Below are positions 1 through 6,412 of a DNA stretch of 14,879 bases, piece by piece. Below the pieces are notes generated by a model. That model saw only the letters and a list, made by a program, of their open reading frames with translations, was not told the origin of the DNA and did no database searches. The stretch's first letter is position 1; each line of letters begins with the position of its first letter. The stretch is from Campylobacteraceae bacterium (GTDB lineage Bacteria; Campylobacterota; Campylobacteria; Campylobacterales; Campylobacteraceae): positions 1 through 14,879 of the forward strand of contig JAIRQK010000180.1 in assembly GCA_031256525.1 (NCBI GenBank), read 5' to 3'. The position numbers and the translations under genes were made by a program.

Positions 1-157
1 CACTCCAATCTTTAATAATCTCATTTCCTCCTGGAGGAAGTTTTTCAGCTTTTGTACCATGACAAGATACACACTTTTTATATACAGCTGCACCATCTGC
101 AGCAAACAAGCAACTTGCACCAAAAATAGCTAATGCTAAAAAAATTACTTTTTTCAT
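1..157 (-). CDS. c-type cytochrome, N-terminal part (cut by window edge)
   Basis: The gene starts at ATG 157 and runs off the left edge, so only 52 codons are visible. The product begins MKKVIFLALAIFGASCLFA, a typical signal peptide with a likely cut after Ala19, followed by a mature start (ADGAAVYKKC) and one haem-binding site, CVSCH, at residues 29-33. This is the usual N-terminus of a small class I periplasmic cytochrome c; the axial methionine would lie in the missing part. A GGAAAG ribosome-binding site lies inside the 3' end of the upstream gene, and only one base separates that gene's stop from this ATG, so the two are almost certainly co-transcribed and perhaps translationally coupled. 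Which respiratory chain it serves cannot be told from the visible part. Confidence 0.85.
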   Translation of the reverse strand, partial: MKKVIFLALAIFGASCLFAADGAAVYKKCVSCHGTKAEKLPPGGNEIIKDWS

Positions 158-158
158 T

Positions 159-578
159 CTACTTTCCTTCTATTATAGTTTTTGTTCCATCTGAATACTC
201 AATCACAACTGTATCATTTGGGTTGATTTTGTTTACATGTACATGCTGCTTTTGTTGTCTATGGGACGGTGCTGGACTTGAAATAGTCACAACCTTTCCC
301 TCACTCTTTGGAGCTTCAACATAAGTAACTTGTGGTCTAACATACTGAACTTGCGGTTCAAGATAATATCTATCCCTATAATACCTGTTGTTATAGTTTC
401 CGCCATAATAACCTCTACTATTGTAGTATACATTACTTGGGTTTAAAAGACCCGGAAGCAACAAAGCAGCACCTGCTCCTATTAATATGCCTTGCTCTTT
501 ATGACCCCATGCGTTTGCATTTACTGCCATGAACATAGAAATTATCGCGACAGTTAAAAACTTACTCACTGCTTTCAT
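159..578 (-). CDS. Exported Tyr/Asn-rich small protein of unknown function
   Basis: I do not recognise a named family. The 139-aa product has a signal peptide (residues 1-23, cut after ANA), then a hydrophobic glycine-containing stretch GILIGAGAALLLPGLL (30-45) resembling a glycine-zipper or amphipathic membrane segment. A Tyr/Asn/Arg-rich segment (about 50-72), a Pro/Val/Gln linker, and a compact C-terminal part ending DTVVIEYSDGTKTIIEGK follow. It is probably periplasmic or outer-membrane associated. The start at 578 is supported by an AAAGGA ribosome-binding site, and a candidate -10 with a tandem-repeat element lies directly upstream. It leads a two-gene unit with the cytochrome at 157-1. 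Its place next to the end of the two-component operon and its repeat-bearing promoter make it a candidate target of that system. Confidence 0.75.
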   Translation of the reverse strand: MKAVSKFLTVAIISMFMAVNANAWGHKEQGILIGAGAALLLPGLLNPSNVYYNSRGYYGGNYNNRYYRDRYYLEPQVQYVRPQVTYVEAPKSEGKVVTISSPAPSHRQQKQHVHVNKINPNDTVVIEYSDGTKTIIEGK

Positions 579-605
579 GACCTATCCTTTAAATTTGATT
601 TTGAA

Positions 606-639
606 ATTATAATACAAAATTGTGAAATAATTGTGAAAT
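606..639 (-). promoter_or_regulatory. Promoter with tandem 11-bp activator-like repeats
   Basis: Read on the minus strand, ATTTCACAATT occurs twice in perfect tandem (639-629 and 628-618). Six bases further on is a perfect TATAAT (611-606). The expected transcript start near 599 would give a 5' leader of about 20 nt to the ATG at 578. Head-to-tail repeats with an 11-bp period covering the -35 region are the standard layout of sites for OmpR/PhoB-family activators; an OmpR-family regulator is encoded 1.5 kb away. No convincing -35 hexamer is seen, as expected for an activator-dependent promoter. The repeats and -10 are direct observation; the regulator assignment is inference. Confidence 0.6.
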
Positions 640-648
640 GACAAAAAA

Positions 649-993
649 TTATTTTAATTTGCCAAAAACTTTATACTTTTCCCAATAAATATCAATTGCC
701 TCTTCAAGCTCTACTTCACTAATAGATGATGGTTCTTTTATCTCATACTTTTCTAAAATGTCATCATCAACCATTAAACTTTTCTCTCTCATTGGATGCA
801 TAAGATAGTCTTTTATGGAAATTTTCACTGCTATTTCCGAGCTAAAAACCATCAAATATTTATAAAAAAATTTATCAATACCAATATCCAATTTTTTATG
901 ACAATTAACACAATTTCTTTCATAAATATTCTCATTTGCAAATATATTACTTACTAAAAAAGATAACAGCATTACCAAGATACACTTACGCAT
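649..993 (-). CDS. Small exported CXXCH (c-haem) protein, third gene of the two-component operon
   Basis: The 114-aa product has a signal peptide (1-19, cut after IFA) and one c-type haem motif, CVNCH, at residues 28-32. Methionines at 64, 68 and 74 are possible sixth ligands. The rest is charged and helical, ending DIYWEKYKVFGKLK, and does not look like a standard class I cytochrome. The start at ATG 993 has a GAGGGA ribosome-binding site. It lies 22 nt inside the 3' end of the kinase gene, so the two are translationally coupled. Being the last gene of a regulator-kinase operon, it may serve as a periplasmic haem or redox accessory to the kinase rather than as an electron carrier; that role is inference. 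Confidence 0.75.
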   Translation of the reverse strand: MRKCILVMLLSFLVSNIFANENIYERNCVNCHKKLDIGIDKFFYKYLMVFSSEIAVKISIKDYLMHPMREKSLMVDDDILEKYEIKEPSSISEVELEEAIDIYWEKYKVFGKLK

Positions 994-2159
994 GTTCCCT
1001 CTTCTAGTTTTGAATCTACATCAATTTTCAAATTATACTCTTTTGCTATTACAAATACTATATTTAACCCTATACCAAATCCACCCACCGAAGAGTTAAA
1101 GCGAAAATATCTCTTAAAAATATCGTTGATATTCTCTTTTAAAATTCCAGAACCGCTGTCTCTTATTTCGAGCTTATTGTTTTGAAGTTTTATGTGTAAA
1201 AGTCCATTTTGTCTGTTGTATTTTATCGCATTTGACAAAAGATTGTCTATAAGTCTTGAGAGTTTATTTTTATCAATAAAGAGTGTGCTATCTTTATCTA
1301 ACTCTTTTTTTACACTCAAAGATTTGGCTTCACACAAAAGCTCAAAAAACTCCAATCTCTCATTGATAACCTCACCAACATTCACAATTTCATTTTGCGA
1401 TATGATGTTGTGTCCAAGCGTTAGGTATGTTAAATCTTGATAGAGATTTGAAATTGTCTTTGCTGCAATATCTATTCGCTTAAGTCTTTTTGCATTTTTT
1501 TCATCAATGTTTTCTATTTTAATAAGTTCAATATTGCCCGAAATGGTTGAAACTGGCGTATTAAGCTCATGTGTTGTATCTTTTATAAATCTATCCAAAA
1601 TATTTATAGTATCTTTCATCGGTTTAAGTAGAAGTTTTAACAAAAAATATCCGAAAATTGAGAGGATAACAAAAAATGTTCCTCCATAAAATGTCATACT
1701 TTTAAAAATTATCTCTTTCCAAAATTTCTTATCTTGAGCTTCAACAACAACATATCTTGCACCAAGATAGTAAGATTCTGGCTCTTTTATAAAGTGTATA
1801 AAACCATTTTTCTCATATATCACTTCATTTAAATTTTTTGGTTTCTCTTTTAGCGTTGAGAAAATTTCCCTCTCATCACTATCATAAATTGCAGAGTTAT
1901 ATCTATAATCTCTTGGATAAATATTCTCTTCCTTAAAATCATTTTGCAAATTTCTTAACTTTTGTATTTGTATATTTGCAAACTCATTGAGTTCGATTTT
2001 CTCATTTTGCAAATGCGAATTTTTACGAAACTGATAATATATTATCCCAAGCAAAGAGAGTATCAAAAGACATAATGTTATGTATAGTGCCAAAAATGCG
2101 ATGAGTGTTTTTTTCTCACTCTTGCTTAAGTTGGTATCCCAGCTTCTTAAAACTGACAA
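972..2159 (-). CDS. Sensor histidine kinase of a two-component system (TTG start)
   Basis: A 395-aa membrane kinase. Two transmembrane helices (about 19-42 and 156-178) flank a periplasmic sensor domain of roughly 110 residues. The dimerisation/phosphoacceptor segment follows, with His197 in DTTHELNTPVSTISGNIE. The HATPase domain has an N box (LIDNLLSNAIKYN, 303-315), a G1 box (IRDSGSGI, 332-339) and a G2 box (GGFGIGL, 359-365). The start is TTG at 2159: no ATG is available before the first membrane helix, and an AGGAAAGGA ribosome-binding site sits five bases upstream of the TTG. The gene overlaps the regulator gene by 44 nt. The sensor domain shows no recognisable PAS or HAMP, so the signal is unknown. 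The haem-protein gene downstream and the divergent lipid A modifier suggest an envelope or redox stress input; this is inference. Confidence 0.9.
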   Translation of the reverse strand: MSVLRSWDTNLSKSEKKTLIAFLALYITLCLLILSLLGIIYYQFRKNSHLQNEKIELNEFANIQIQKLRNLQNDFKEENIYPRDYRYNSAIYDSDEREIFSTLKEKPKNLNEVIYEKNGFIHFIKEPESYYLGARYVVVEAQDKKFWKEIIFKSMTFYGGTFFVILSIFGYFLLKLLLKPMKDTINILDRFIKDTTHELNTPVSTISGNIELIKIENIDEKNAKRLKRIDIAAKTISNLYQDLTYLTLGHNIISQNEIVNVGEVINERLEFFELLCEAKSLSVKKELDKDSTLFIDKNKLSRLIDNLLSNAIKYNRQNGLLHIKLQNNKLEIRDSGSGILKENINDIFKRYFRFNSSVGGFGIGLNIVFVIAKEYNLKIDVDSKLEEGTCVSVSW

Positions 2160-2784
2160 TTGTTTCCTTTCCTAAAAATTTGCGTAAATTTTTTATATAA
2201 GTTCTCACAGAATCTGTATTTGACATCTCGTTAAAATCCCAAAGTGCAGACTCAATCATCTCATGAGTAATAATAGAGTTGCTGTTTTTTAAAAAAAGAG
2301 TTAAAAGTTTAGCCTCTTTTGAATGAAGATTGATAACCTCATCATTACAATAGAGCAGTTGAGAGTTTATATCAAAACTGCACTGTTTTGTTATCTTTAC
2401 CTTTTCATTTATGTGTAAAAACTCTCTCTTTAGAAGTGTTTCTGCCCTTAATAAAAGCTCTTTTAGTGCGAAAGGCTTTTTAAGATAATCATCGCAACCA
2501 CTCCTATATCCCTCTTCTAAATCATCTACACCATTTAGAGATGTTATAAAAATAGCTGGCGTTTTGTTGCTGTTTTTTCTTAATTTTTTTAGCAATTCAA
2601 AACCATTTAATTTTGGCACATTTACATCTAAAATGAGCAAGTCAAATTTTTGCTCATAGATAATATTTTGTGCCTTTTCTGCATCTATCGCACTTGCGGT
2701 TTCAAAACCATTTTCGTTCAGAAAATCGCAAATTGTCTCATTAAGTGCTATATCATCTTCTAAAAGAAAAATTTTTGCCCTCAT
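2116..2784 (-). CDS. OmpR/PhoB-family response regulator
   Basis: The product from ATG 2784 (222 aa) has a receiver domain (1-118) with acidic residues D10/D11, phosphoacceptor D53 (LILDVNVPKLNG), T81/S82 and K103 (LKKPF). A winged-helix DNA-binding domain follows, with typical signatures LHSKEAKLLTLFL, ESALWD and SVRTYIKNLRKFLG. An upstream in-frame ATG at 2832 would add 16 residues that precede the usual start of the domain; ATG 2784 has an AGAGAAG ribosome-binding site and fits the family, so I use it. It is the first gene of the regulator-kinase-haem protein operon and is divergent from the phosphoethanolamine transferase. It probably binds the tandem repeats noted at 2888-2907 and 618-639, but its target sequence is not known. 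Confidence 0.92.
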   Translation of the reverse strand: MRAKIFLLEDDIALNETICDFLNENGFETASAIDAEKAQNIIYEQKFDLLILDVNVPKLNGFELLKKLRKNSNKTPAIFITSLNGVDDLEEGYRSGCDDYLKKPFALKELLLRAETLLKREFLHINEKVKITKQCSFDINSQLLYCNDEVINLHSKEAKLLTLFLKNSNSIITHEMIESALWDFNEMSNTDSVRTYIKNLRKFLGKETIVSFKKLGYQLKQE

Positions 2785-2887
2785 TTTATGCTTCTCTTTA
2801 TATTTTATATTGCCCGAAGATAATGATATCATTTTTCAAAATAAAATACTATTTAAATATAACATTTTAGGCAATATTGCTTTGACT

Positions 2888-2920
2888 AACATTAACCAAC
2901 ATTTACCTTTTTCATATATA
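2888..2920 (+). promoter_or_regulatory. Candidate eptA promoter with tandem 10-bp repeats
   Basis: Two head-to-tail decamers, AACATTAACC (2888-2897) and AACATTTACC (2898-2907), differ at one base. Seven bases further on is TATATA (2915-2920), a plausible -10, which puts transcription start near 2927 and the ATG at 2952. The layout (tandem repeats ending 6-7 bp before the -10) matches that at 606-639. The cores also look alike: ATTAACC/ATTTACC here and ATTTCAC twice there. This suggests a site for an OmpR-family activator, most simply the product of the divergent gene. The -10 is weak and the assignment is inference. Confidence 0.5.
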
Positions 2921-2951
2921 GTTCAACAAAATTTTATTAGGAATTTGATAA

Positions 2952-4577
2952 ATGCGTAAAATGTCTGCTAAAAGCTCTTTTTTGATTATCTTGCTTGCAC
3001 TCTATTTTGGTTCTATTTTGAACATAACTTTTTGGATTTATATTAAAACACATGTAAATATAACGGGCTTTAGCGTTGGAATATTTGTTTGTACATTGCC
3101 GTTTTTTATGTTTGCACTTATGCATATCATTCTTAATGTGTTAGTGATTCCATTTCTTGACAAATTCGTTATCCCTTTCTTAATGATAACATCGGCTGTG
3201 GTAAGTTATATGATGTACTCTTATGGCGTATATATAGATTCTGATATGATACGAAATACTTTTGAGACAAACACCAGAGAAGCGGCTGATTTGATAACAT
3301 TTTCAGTTGTGTTGTGGACATTTTTTCTCGGCATAATTCCATCAATTTTGCTCTTTTTCACAAAGATTGAATACAAACCATTAAAAAGCGAACTAAAAAG
3401 ACGCTTGTTTATGGTGTTTTTGTCGTTTGTTATCATAATGATTATAGCTGCACTCTCCTACAAAGAGTATGCTTCTTTTGGACGCAACAATTCCCATGTA
3501 CGAAAACTTGTAACACCTATAAACTATGTTTACTCTGTATGGAAATATTTTAAAATAGAATCACTTGCCAATAGAAACTTTGAACAATTAGACCCTGAAG
3601 CAAAATTGATTCCTTATGAAGACCCAGCTTTAACTGTTTTTGTTATGATATTAGGGGAAACAGCTAGAGCACAAAATTTCGCATTAGGTGGCTATGAAAA
3701 AAACACAAATCCAACTCTTACCAATGAAGATATTGTCTATTTTGATTCTGTATCATCATGCGGAACATCTACTGCCATATCTGTTCCTTGTATGTTTTCA
3801 AATATGAGCAGAAAATCGTTTGATGTGGCAAATGCCAAATTTAGCGAAAATATTTTGGATTTGGCAAGAGAGTCTGATTATAATGTCTTTTGGAGAGAAA
3901 ATGATGATGGTTGTAAAGGCGTATGTGATAGAGTAAATAGCGAAATTATGATAAAAACGCCAAACAAAGACAGATATTGTGATGATAAAAGTTGTTATGA
4001 TGAAATACTGCTTGATGGACTAGAAGAGTATCTGCACAATATAAAACAAGACACTTTCATAGTGTTGCACACAATTGGTTCGCATGGTCCAACATACTAT
4101 AAAAGATATCCTAATAAATTCCGAGTATTTGAACCTACATGCGACACAGCCCAAATACAAGACTGCACACAAGATGAAATTATTAACACTTACGATAATA
4201 CAATTATTTATACTGATTATATAATTTCACAAACTATTGATATATTAAAAAAGTTTCCAAATCACGAATCTGGACTTCTATATATTTCTGACCATGGAGA
4301 ATCTTTAGGAGAAAAAAATATATATCTGCATGGTTTGCCATACGCCATTGCACCTAAAGAGCAAACGAATGTGCCGATGATTTTATGGATGTCGGAAAAT
4401 ATGAAAAAATATGACCATATAGATTATGATTGTATGAAAAATGATGCTAAAGCAAAGAGCTATAGCCACGACAATCTGTTCCACTCAATTTTGGGACTGC
4501 TTGAAATAAAGACAAAAACTTATAACAAAGAGCTTGATATGTTTGAAAATTGTCGCACTAAAGCATTACCGCATTAA
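2952..4577 (+). CDS. eptA: EptA/MCR-family phosphoethanolamine-lipid A transferase
   Basis: A full-length 541-aa inner-membrane enzyme that transfers phosphoethanolamine from phosphatidylethanolamine to lipid A, and in some relatives also to other envelope targets. About five N-terminal helices (roughly 10-30, 40-65, 70-92, 113-136, 152-170) precede a periplasmic alkaline-phosphatase-fold domain. Visible metal and catalytic residues by family comparison are E236 (ILGETAR), nucleophile T274 (SCGTSTAISVPC), H378 (GSHGP), D447-H448 (SDHGES) and H460 (YLHG). Cysteine pairs C270/C280, C321/C325, C343/C348 and C397/C405 match the disulfides of the family. ATG 2952 has an upstream TTAGGA site. The family masks lipid A phosphates and lowers cationic peptide binding. 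It is divergent from a two-component operon, as in other lipid A modification loci. The exact acceptor is not determined by sequence. Confidence 0.93.
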   Translation: MRKMSAKSSFLIILLALYFGSILNITFWIYIKTHVNITGFSVGIFVCTLPFFMFALMHIILNVLVIPFLDKFVIPFLMITSAVVSYMMYSYGVYIDSDMIRNTFETNTREAADLITFSVVLWTFFLGIIPSILLFFTKIEYKPLKSELKRRLFMVFLSFVIIMIIAALSYKEYASFGRNNSHVRKLVTPINYVYSVWKYFKIESLANRNFEQLDPEAKLIPYEDPALTVFVMILGETARAQNFALGGYEKNTNPTLTNEDIVYFDSVSSCGTSTAISVPCMFSNMSRKSFDVANAKFSENILDLARESDYNVFWRENDDGCKGVCDRVNSEIMIKTPNKDRYCDDKSCYDEILLDGLEEYLHNIKQDTFIVLHTIGSHGPTYYKRYPNKFRVFEPTCDTAQIQDCTQDEIINTYDNTIIYTDYIISQTIDILKKFPNHESGLLYISDHGESLGEKNIYLHGLPYAIAPKEQTNVPMILWMSENMKKYDHIDYDCMKNDAKAKSYSHDNLFHSILGLLEIKTKTYNKELDMFENCRTKALPH

Positions 4578-4917
4578 AAATATAGTCTGACATTATTAAA
4601 CACACCTTTAGTAATTTTCTCTACATAAGGTGCTGTAATATCTTCAACTTTTGTTGCAAACTTGTTTATAGCAGCAAAAACATCATCAATATCGTTTTGC
4701 CACTTGCTTTGTAAAGATTTTTGTGTTATACTTCCATCATGAGGGTGTGCGTTTCGGACGTAAAGCTCTGGGGCGGATTTATCCGATATATTAACATTGA
4801 GCCCACCCTTTTCTACTTCTATCCAAGTTAGAGGTCTATCTTCAAATGTTTTTTTACATCAGAGTCAGGTTTACCTTTATAAAATGTTCTCCCAGCTAAA
4901 ATATTCTTATTGTACAA
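4574..4917 (-). pseudogene. Frameshifted 3' remnant of an unidentified gene
   Basis: On the minus strand a frame reads LYNKNILAGRTFYKGKPD and continues to a 7-A run (4855-4849). After it, coding continues in another frame as FEDRPLTWIEVEKGG and so on, through HPHDGSITQKSLQSKW, to a TAA at 4576-4574 after VFNNVRLYF. One extra A would join the two frames into about 115 residues without a stop. No good start codon or ribosome-binding site is seen; a stop codon lies just upstream and the only nearby start is TTG 4917. It therefore looks like a gene that lost its 5' part and then its frame. Its stop overlaps the stop of the transferase gene tail-to-tail by three bases. I recognise no family; an Asp/Glu-rich helical C-terminus is all that can be said. 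It fills the gap between 4577 and 4940. Confidence 0.5.
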
Positions 4918-4939
4918 AAAATTATATTGTTAAGGAAAA

Positions 4940-5332
4940 ATGGTGAAAAAGTTATTATGTTTAGCTATTGTAGGGCTAATTTTCAATGGCTGTGCAATTA
5001 GTGATGGGCTGACTTACATACGAGTACAAAAGTCTTGTATTAACTATAGCAACACACCTTATGATTGTCAGGCTGTTTCTGATGCTTATCGTACTGGTAA
5101 ATACGATGCATACAATGTGCCTATTAGTAATGAAATGGCATTTAACTATGCGGTTCGAGCATGTCTACAAGGTTTATCAGAGTCTTGCGATACAAGTAAA
5201 AAAATATTTGTCGATATAGAAACTGCAGAGTATGCAAATACTACAAAAACTTTCATTAAAGAGTTTGAAGGGTTAAAATGGGGGGATAGCGTTAAAGAAT
5301 TAGATGAAAATGCAAAAATAGCATTGTTGTAA
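4940..5332 (+). CDS. Small lipoprotein with Sel1-like Cys-pair region, truncated by a frameshift
   Basis: ATG 4940 follows a TTAAGGA ribosome-binding site. The product starts with a lipoprotein signal peptide, LAIVGLIFNGC, with the lipidated cysteine at about residue 18. A segment with paired cysteines (CINYSNTPYDC; AVRACLQGLSESC) resembles the helical Sel1-like/cysteine-rich repeats common in Campylobacterota. The C-terminus includes EFEGLKWGDSVKEL, the start of a Gly-x-x-Trp-Gly module. The frame then ends at TAA 5330, but coding-like sequence goes on in another frame to 5658. A one-base gain in the A run at 5314-5318 would restore continuity, so the 130-aa product is probably a truncated form of a protein of about 240 residues. 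Function is unknown. Confidence 0.6.
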   Translation: MVKKLLCLAIVGLIFNGCAISDGLTYIRVQKSCINYSNTPYDCQAVSDAYRTGKYDAYNVPISNEMAFNYAVRACLQGLSESCDTSKKIFVDIETAEYANTTKTFIKEFEGLKWGDSVKELDENAKIALL

Positions 5333-5658
5333 GCAATCCAACAATTGGTGGCATTAAAGTTAGTAATGTTACATACTCTTTTTTTAATTTTATTTTTTAT
5401 TCTGTTACCATAAATTTGAAAACTTGAGATGACTTTAACAGACTTTCTGATGTATTTGAAAAGAAATATGGCAAATTTCAAGAAAACCCAAAAAATCCAA
5501 GCCCGAACTATACCTCGATTAATATCGATAATGTTATATTTAGTAAAGTAAAAAATGCTGAAAAAAATGATTATCATTACATGATATTTCATGCTTATTT
5601 ATTTACTACAAATGCTATGCATACATCAAATTTATTTAGATATTCTCAATCTAAATAA
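5317..5658 (+). pseudogene. Out-of-frame 3' part of the lipoprotein gene
   Basis: Read in the frame that begins NSIVVSNPTIGGIKVSNVTY, this stretch continues the upstream lipoprotein gene after a one-base loss in an A run at 5314-5318. An in-frame TGA interrupts at 5425-5427 (after TINLKT). The frame then stays open as DDFNRLSDVFEKKYGKFQEN and on to TAA 5656-5658 (ending FRYSQSK). It has no ribosome-binding site or start of its own. Two separate lesions, a frameshift and a nonsense codon, argue for real decay rather than a single sequencing error. The part after the nonsense codon looks like the end of a beta-rich domain, but I cannot name it. Confidence 0.5.
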
Positions 5659-5669
5659 ACATAAAAAAT

Positions 5670-5703
5670 GAAGCGGTTACAATATCTTTATTGTTTCCAC
5701 TTC
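5670..5703 (-). terminator. Possible hairpin terminator
   Basis: GAAGCGGTTACAATA and TATTGTTTCCACTTC face each other across a 4-base loop: 12 of 15 positions pair, with a C-A mismatch and a T-T double mismatch. On the minus strand the hairpin is followed by ATTTTTTAT, a U-rich tail, so it could end transcripts from the HNH-side genes. The mismatches in the stem make it weak. Confidence 0.3.
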
Positions 5704-5816
5704 TCCTATATTTTCAAACGATAGAAAAATTATCCATATTGCGAAATGAAGATACATTAAAATATTAACTCTATTAAATGAGCAAATTACAAGAAAAAAA
5801 ATAATATTATGATTTT

Positions 5817-5830
5817 AAAAAGATGGTGCG
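5817..5830 (-). repeat. Copy of tRNA-Leu 3' end plus flank (candidate attachment site)
   Basis: AAAAAGATGGTGCG here is identical to 7024-7037. The latter covers the last seven bases of tRNA-Leu including its CCA, and the T-rich flank beyond it. Both copies have the same orientation. Such a duplicated tRNA end is the usual scar of integration by a tyrosine recombinase. The repeat is short and no integrase is visible in the 1.2 kb between the copies. Confidence 0.45.
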
Positions 5831-5881
5831 AGATACTCTTAATCTATCAGATAAAATACAAAACTCAAAGAGTGCTCAAAA

Positions 5882-6166
5882 CTAACCACTATGCTTAGAA
5901 TTATGACACTCATTGCATACAGAGACAAGCCATTCGATAGGTTCCCTTCCGATATTTCTCGCATATTTTAAGTGATGAACTTGGGTAGCACGAACACCAC
6001 AATATACACATCTCCAATTATCTCGCTTGAAGACCACATAACGCTTTCGTTGCCAAGCATCAGATTTAAGATAGACATTTCTATAATAGTCTCTGCGTCG
6101 TTCACGCTTTATATTGTTAAGCACGAAGACAAAAACTACTACAATTAAACCAATAAACAATTCCAT
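5882..6166 (-). CDS. Membrane-anchored small HNH endonuclease-like protein
   Basis: The 94-aa product has one N-terminal transmembrane helix (about residues 3-17), a basic linker (IKRERRRDYY) and a compact HNH domain. The domain shows CVYCG (C53, C56), VHHLKYAR (H64, H65) and VCNECHNSKH (C84, C87, H88, H92), i.e. the zinc-binding cysteines and the catalytic histidine region of McrA-type HNH nucleases. ATG 6166 has an AGGG ribosome-binding site at good spacing. HNH domains cut DNA, and stand-alone small versions occur in phages, plasmids and defence islands. Fusion to a membrane segment with little else is less common; the positive-inside pattern suggests the nuclease domain faces the cytoplasm. 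It lies in the accessory strip next to tRNA-Leu. Its actual substrate is unknown. Confidence 0.7.
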   Translation of the reverse strand: MELFIGLIVVVFVFVLNNIKRERRRDYYRNVYLKSDAWQRKRYVVFKRDNWRCVYCGVRATQVHHLKYARNIGREPIEWLVSVCNECHNSKHSG

Positions 6167-6252
6167 TTATTTACCCTGTTTATCACGGATGCACGCTTTA
6201 GAAAACAATCATCCAAATTCAACCAGACTATTGAGTATATTCGTGTAATAGT

Positions 6253-6394
6253 TTAAAGTTTTTGTGGCTCTGCACAAAATACGCCAGTTGCCAATACAGA
6301 ATCTTCCAATGCTTTCGTAATTAGGCTACCTGCATCATTAATATGCTTTTTCTGCAACACGAGAATCTAATACTTTTGCGATTTCATTTGTCAT
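6253..6394 (-). pseudogene. Small unidentified ORF with a one-base frameshift
   Basis: ATG 6394 opens MTNEIAKVLDSRVAEK and then hits TAA. Removing one A from the 5-A run at 6347-6351 gives a continuous frame running on as HINDAGSLITKALEDS and ending FCAEPQKL before TAA 6253-6255, in total about 46 residues. The result is an amphipathic helical small protein. The ribosome-binding site is weak (GTGGGC). It lies directly downstream of the membrane protein gene ending at 6413, in the same direction, and probably belongs to the same transcript. I recognise no family. Confidence 0.35.
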
Positions 6395-6412
6395 ATTTTG
6401 CCCACAACTTCA

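Larger units (their letters stand above)
5659..5881. other. Intergenic region between pseudogene and HNH gene
   Basis: No open frame that looks coding is seen on either strand. It holds an imperfect hairpin (5670-5703) and a 14-nt copy of the end of tRNA-Leu (5817-5830), both listed separately. The remainder, 5704-5816 and 5831-5881, is AT-rich and I see nothing recognisable in it. Confidence 0.5.

Noticed and set aside
2871..2880. Perfect 10-bp palindrome GCAATATTGC in the eptA-regulator intergenic region
   Set aside because: It is short and AT-rich, with no second matched copy at a useful distance; only GGCAATAT recurs near 2807-2814. The tandem repeats next to it are a better operator candidate.
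5146..5592. 148-codon minus-strand frame opposite the lipoprotein gene
   Set aside because: It covers the plus-strand lipoprotein frames, which have a signal peptide and ribosome-binding site; the minus-strand translation is hydrophobic, low in complexity and without a supported start.
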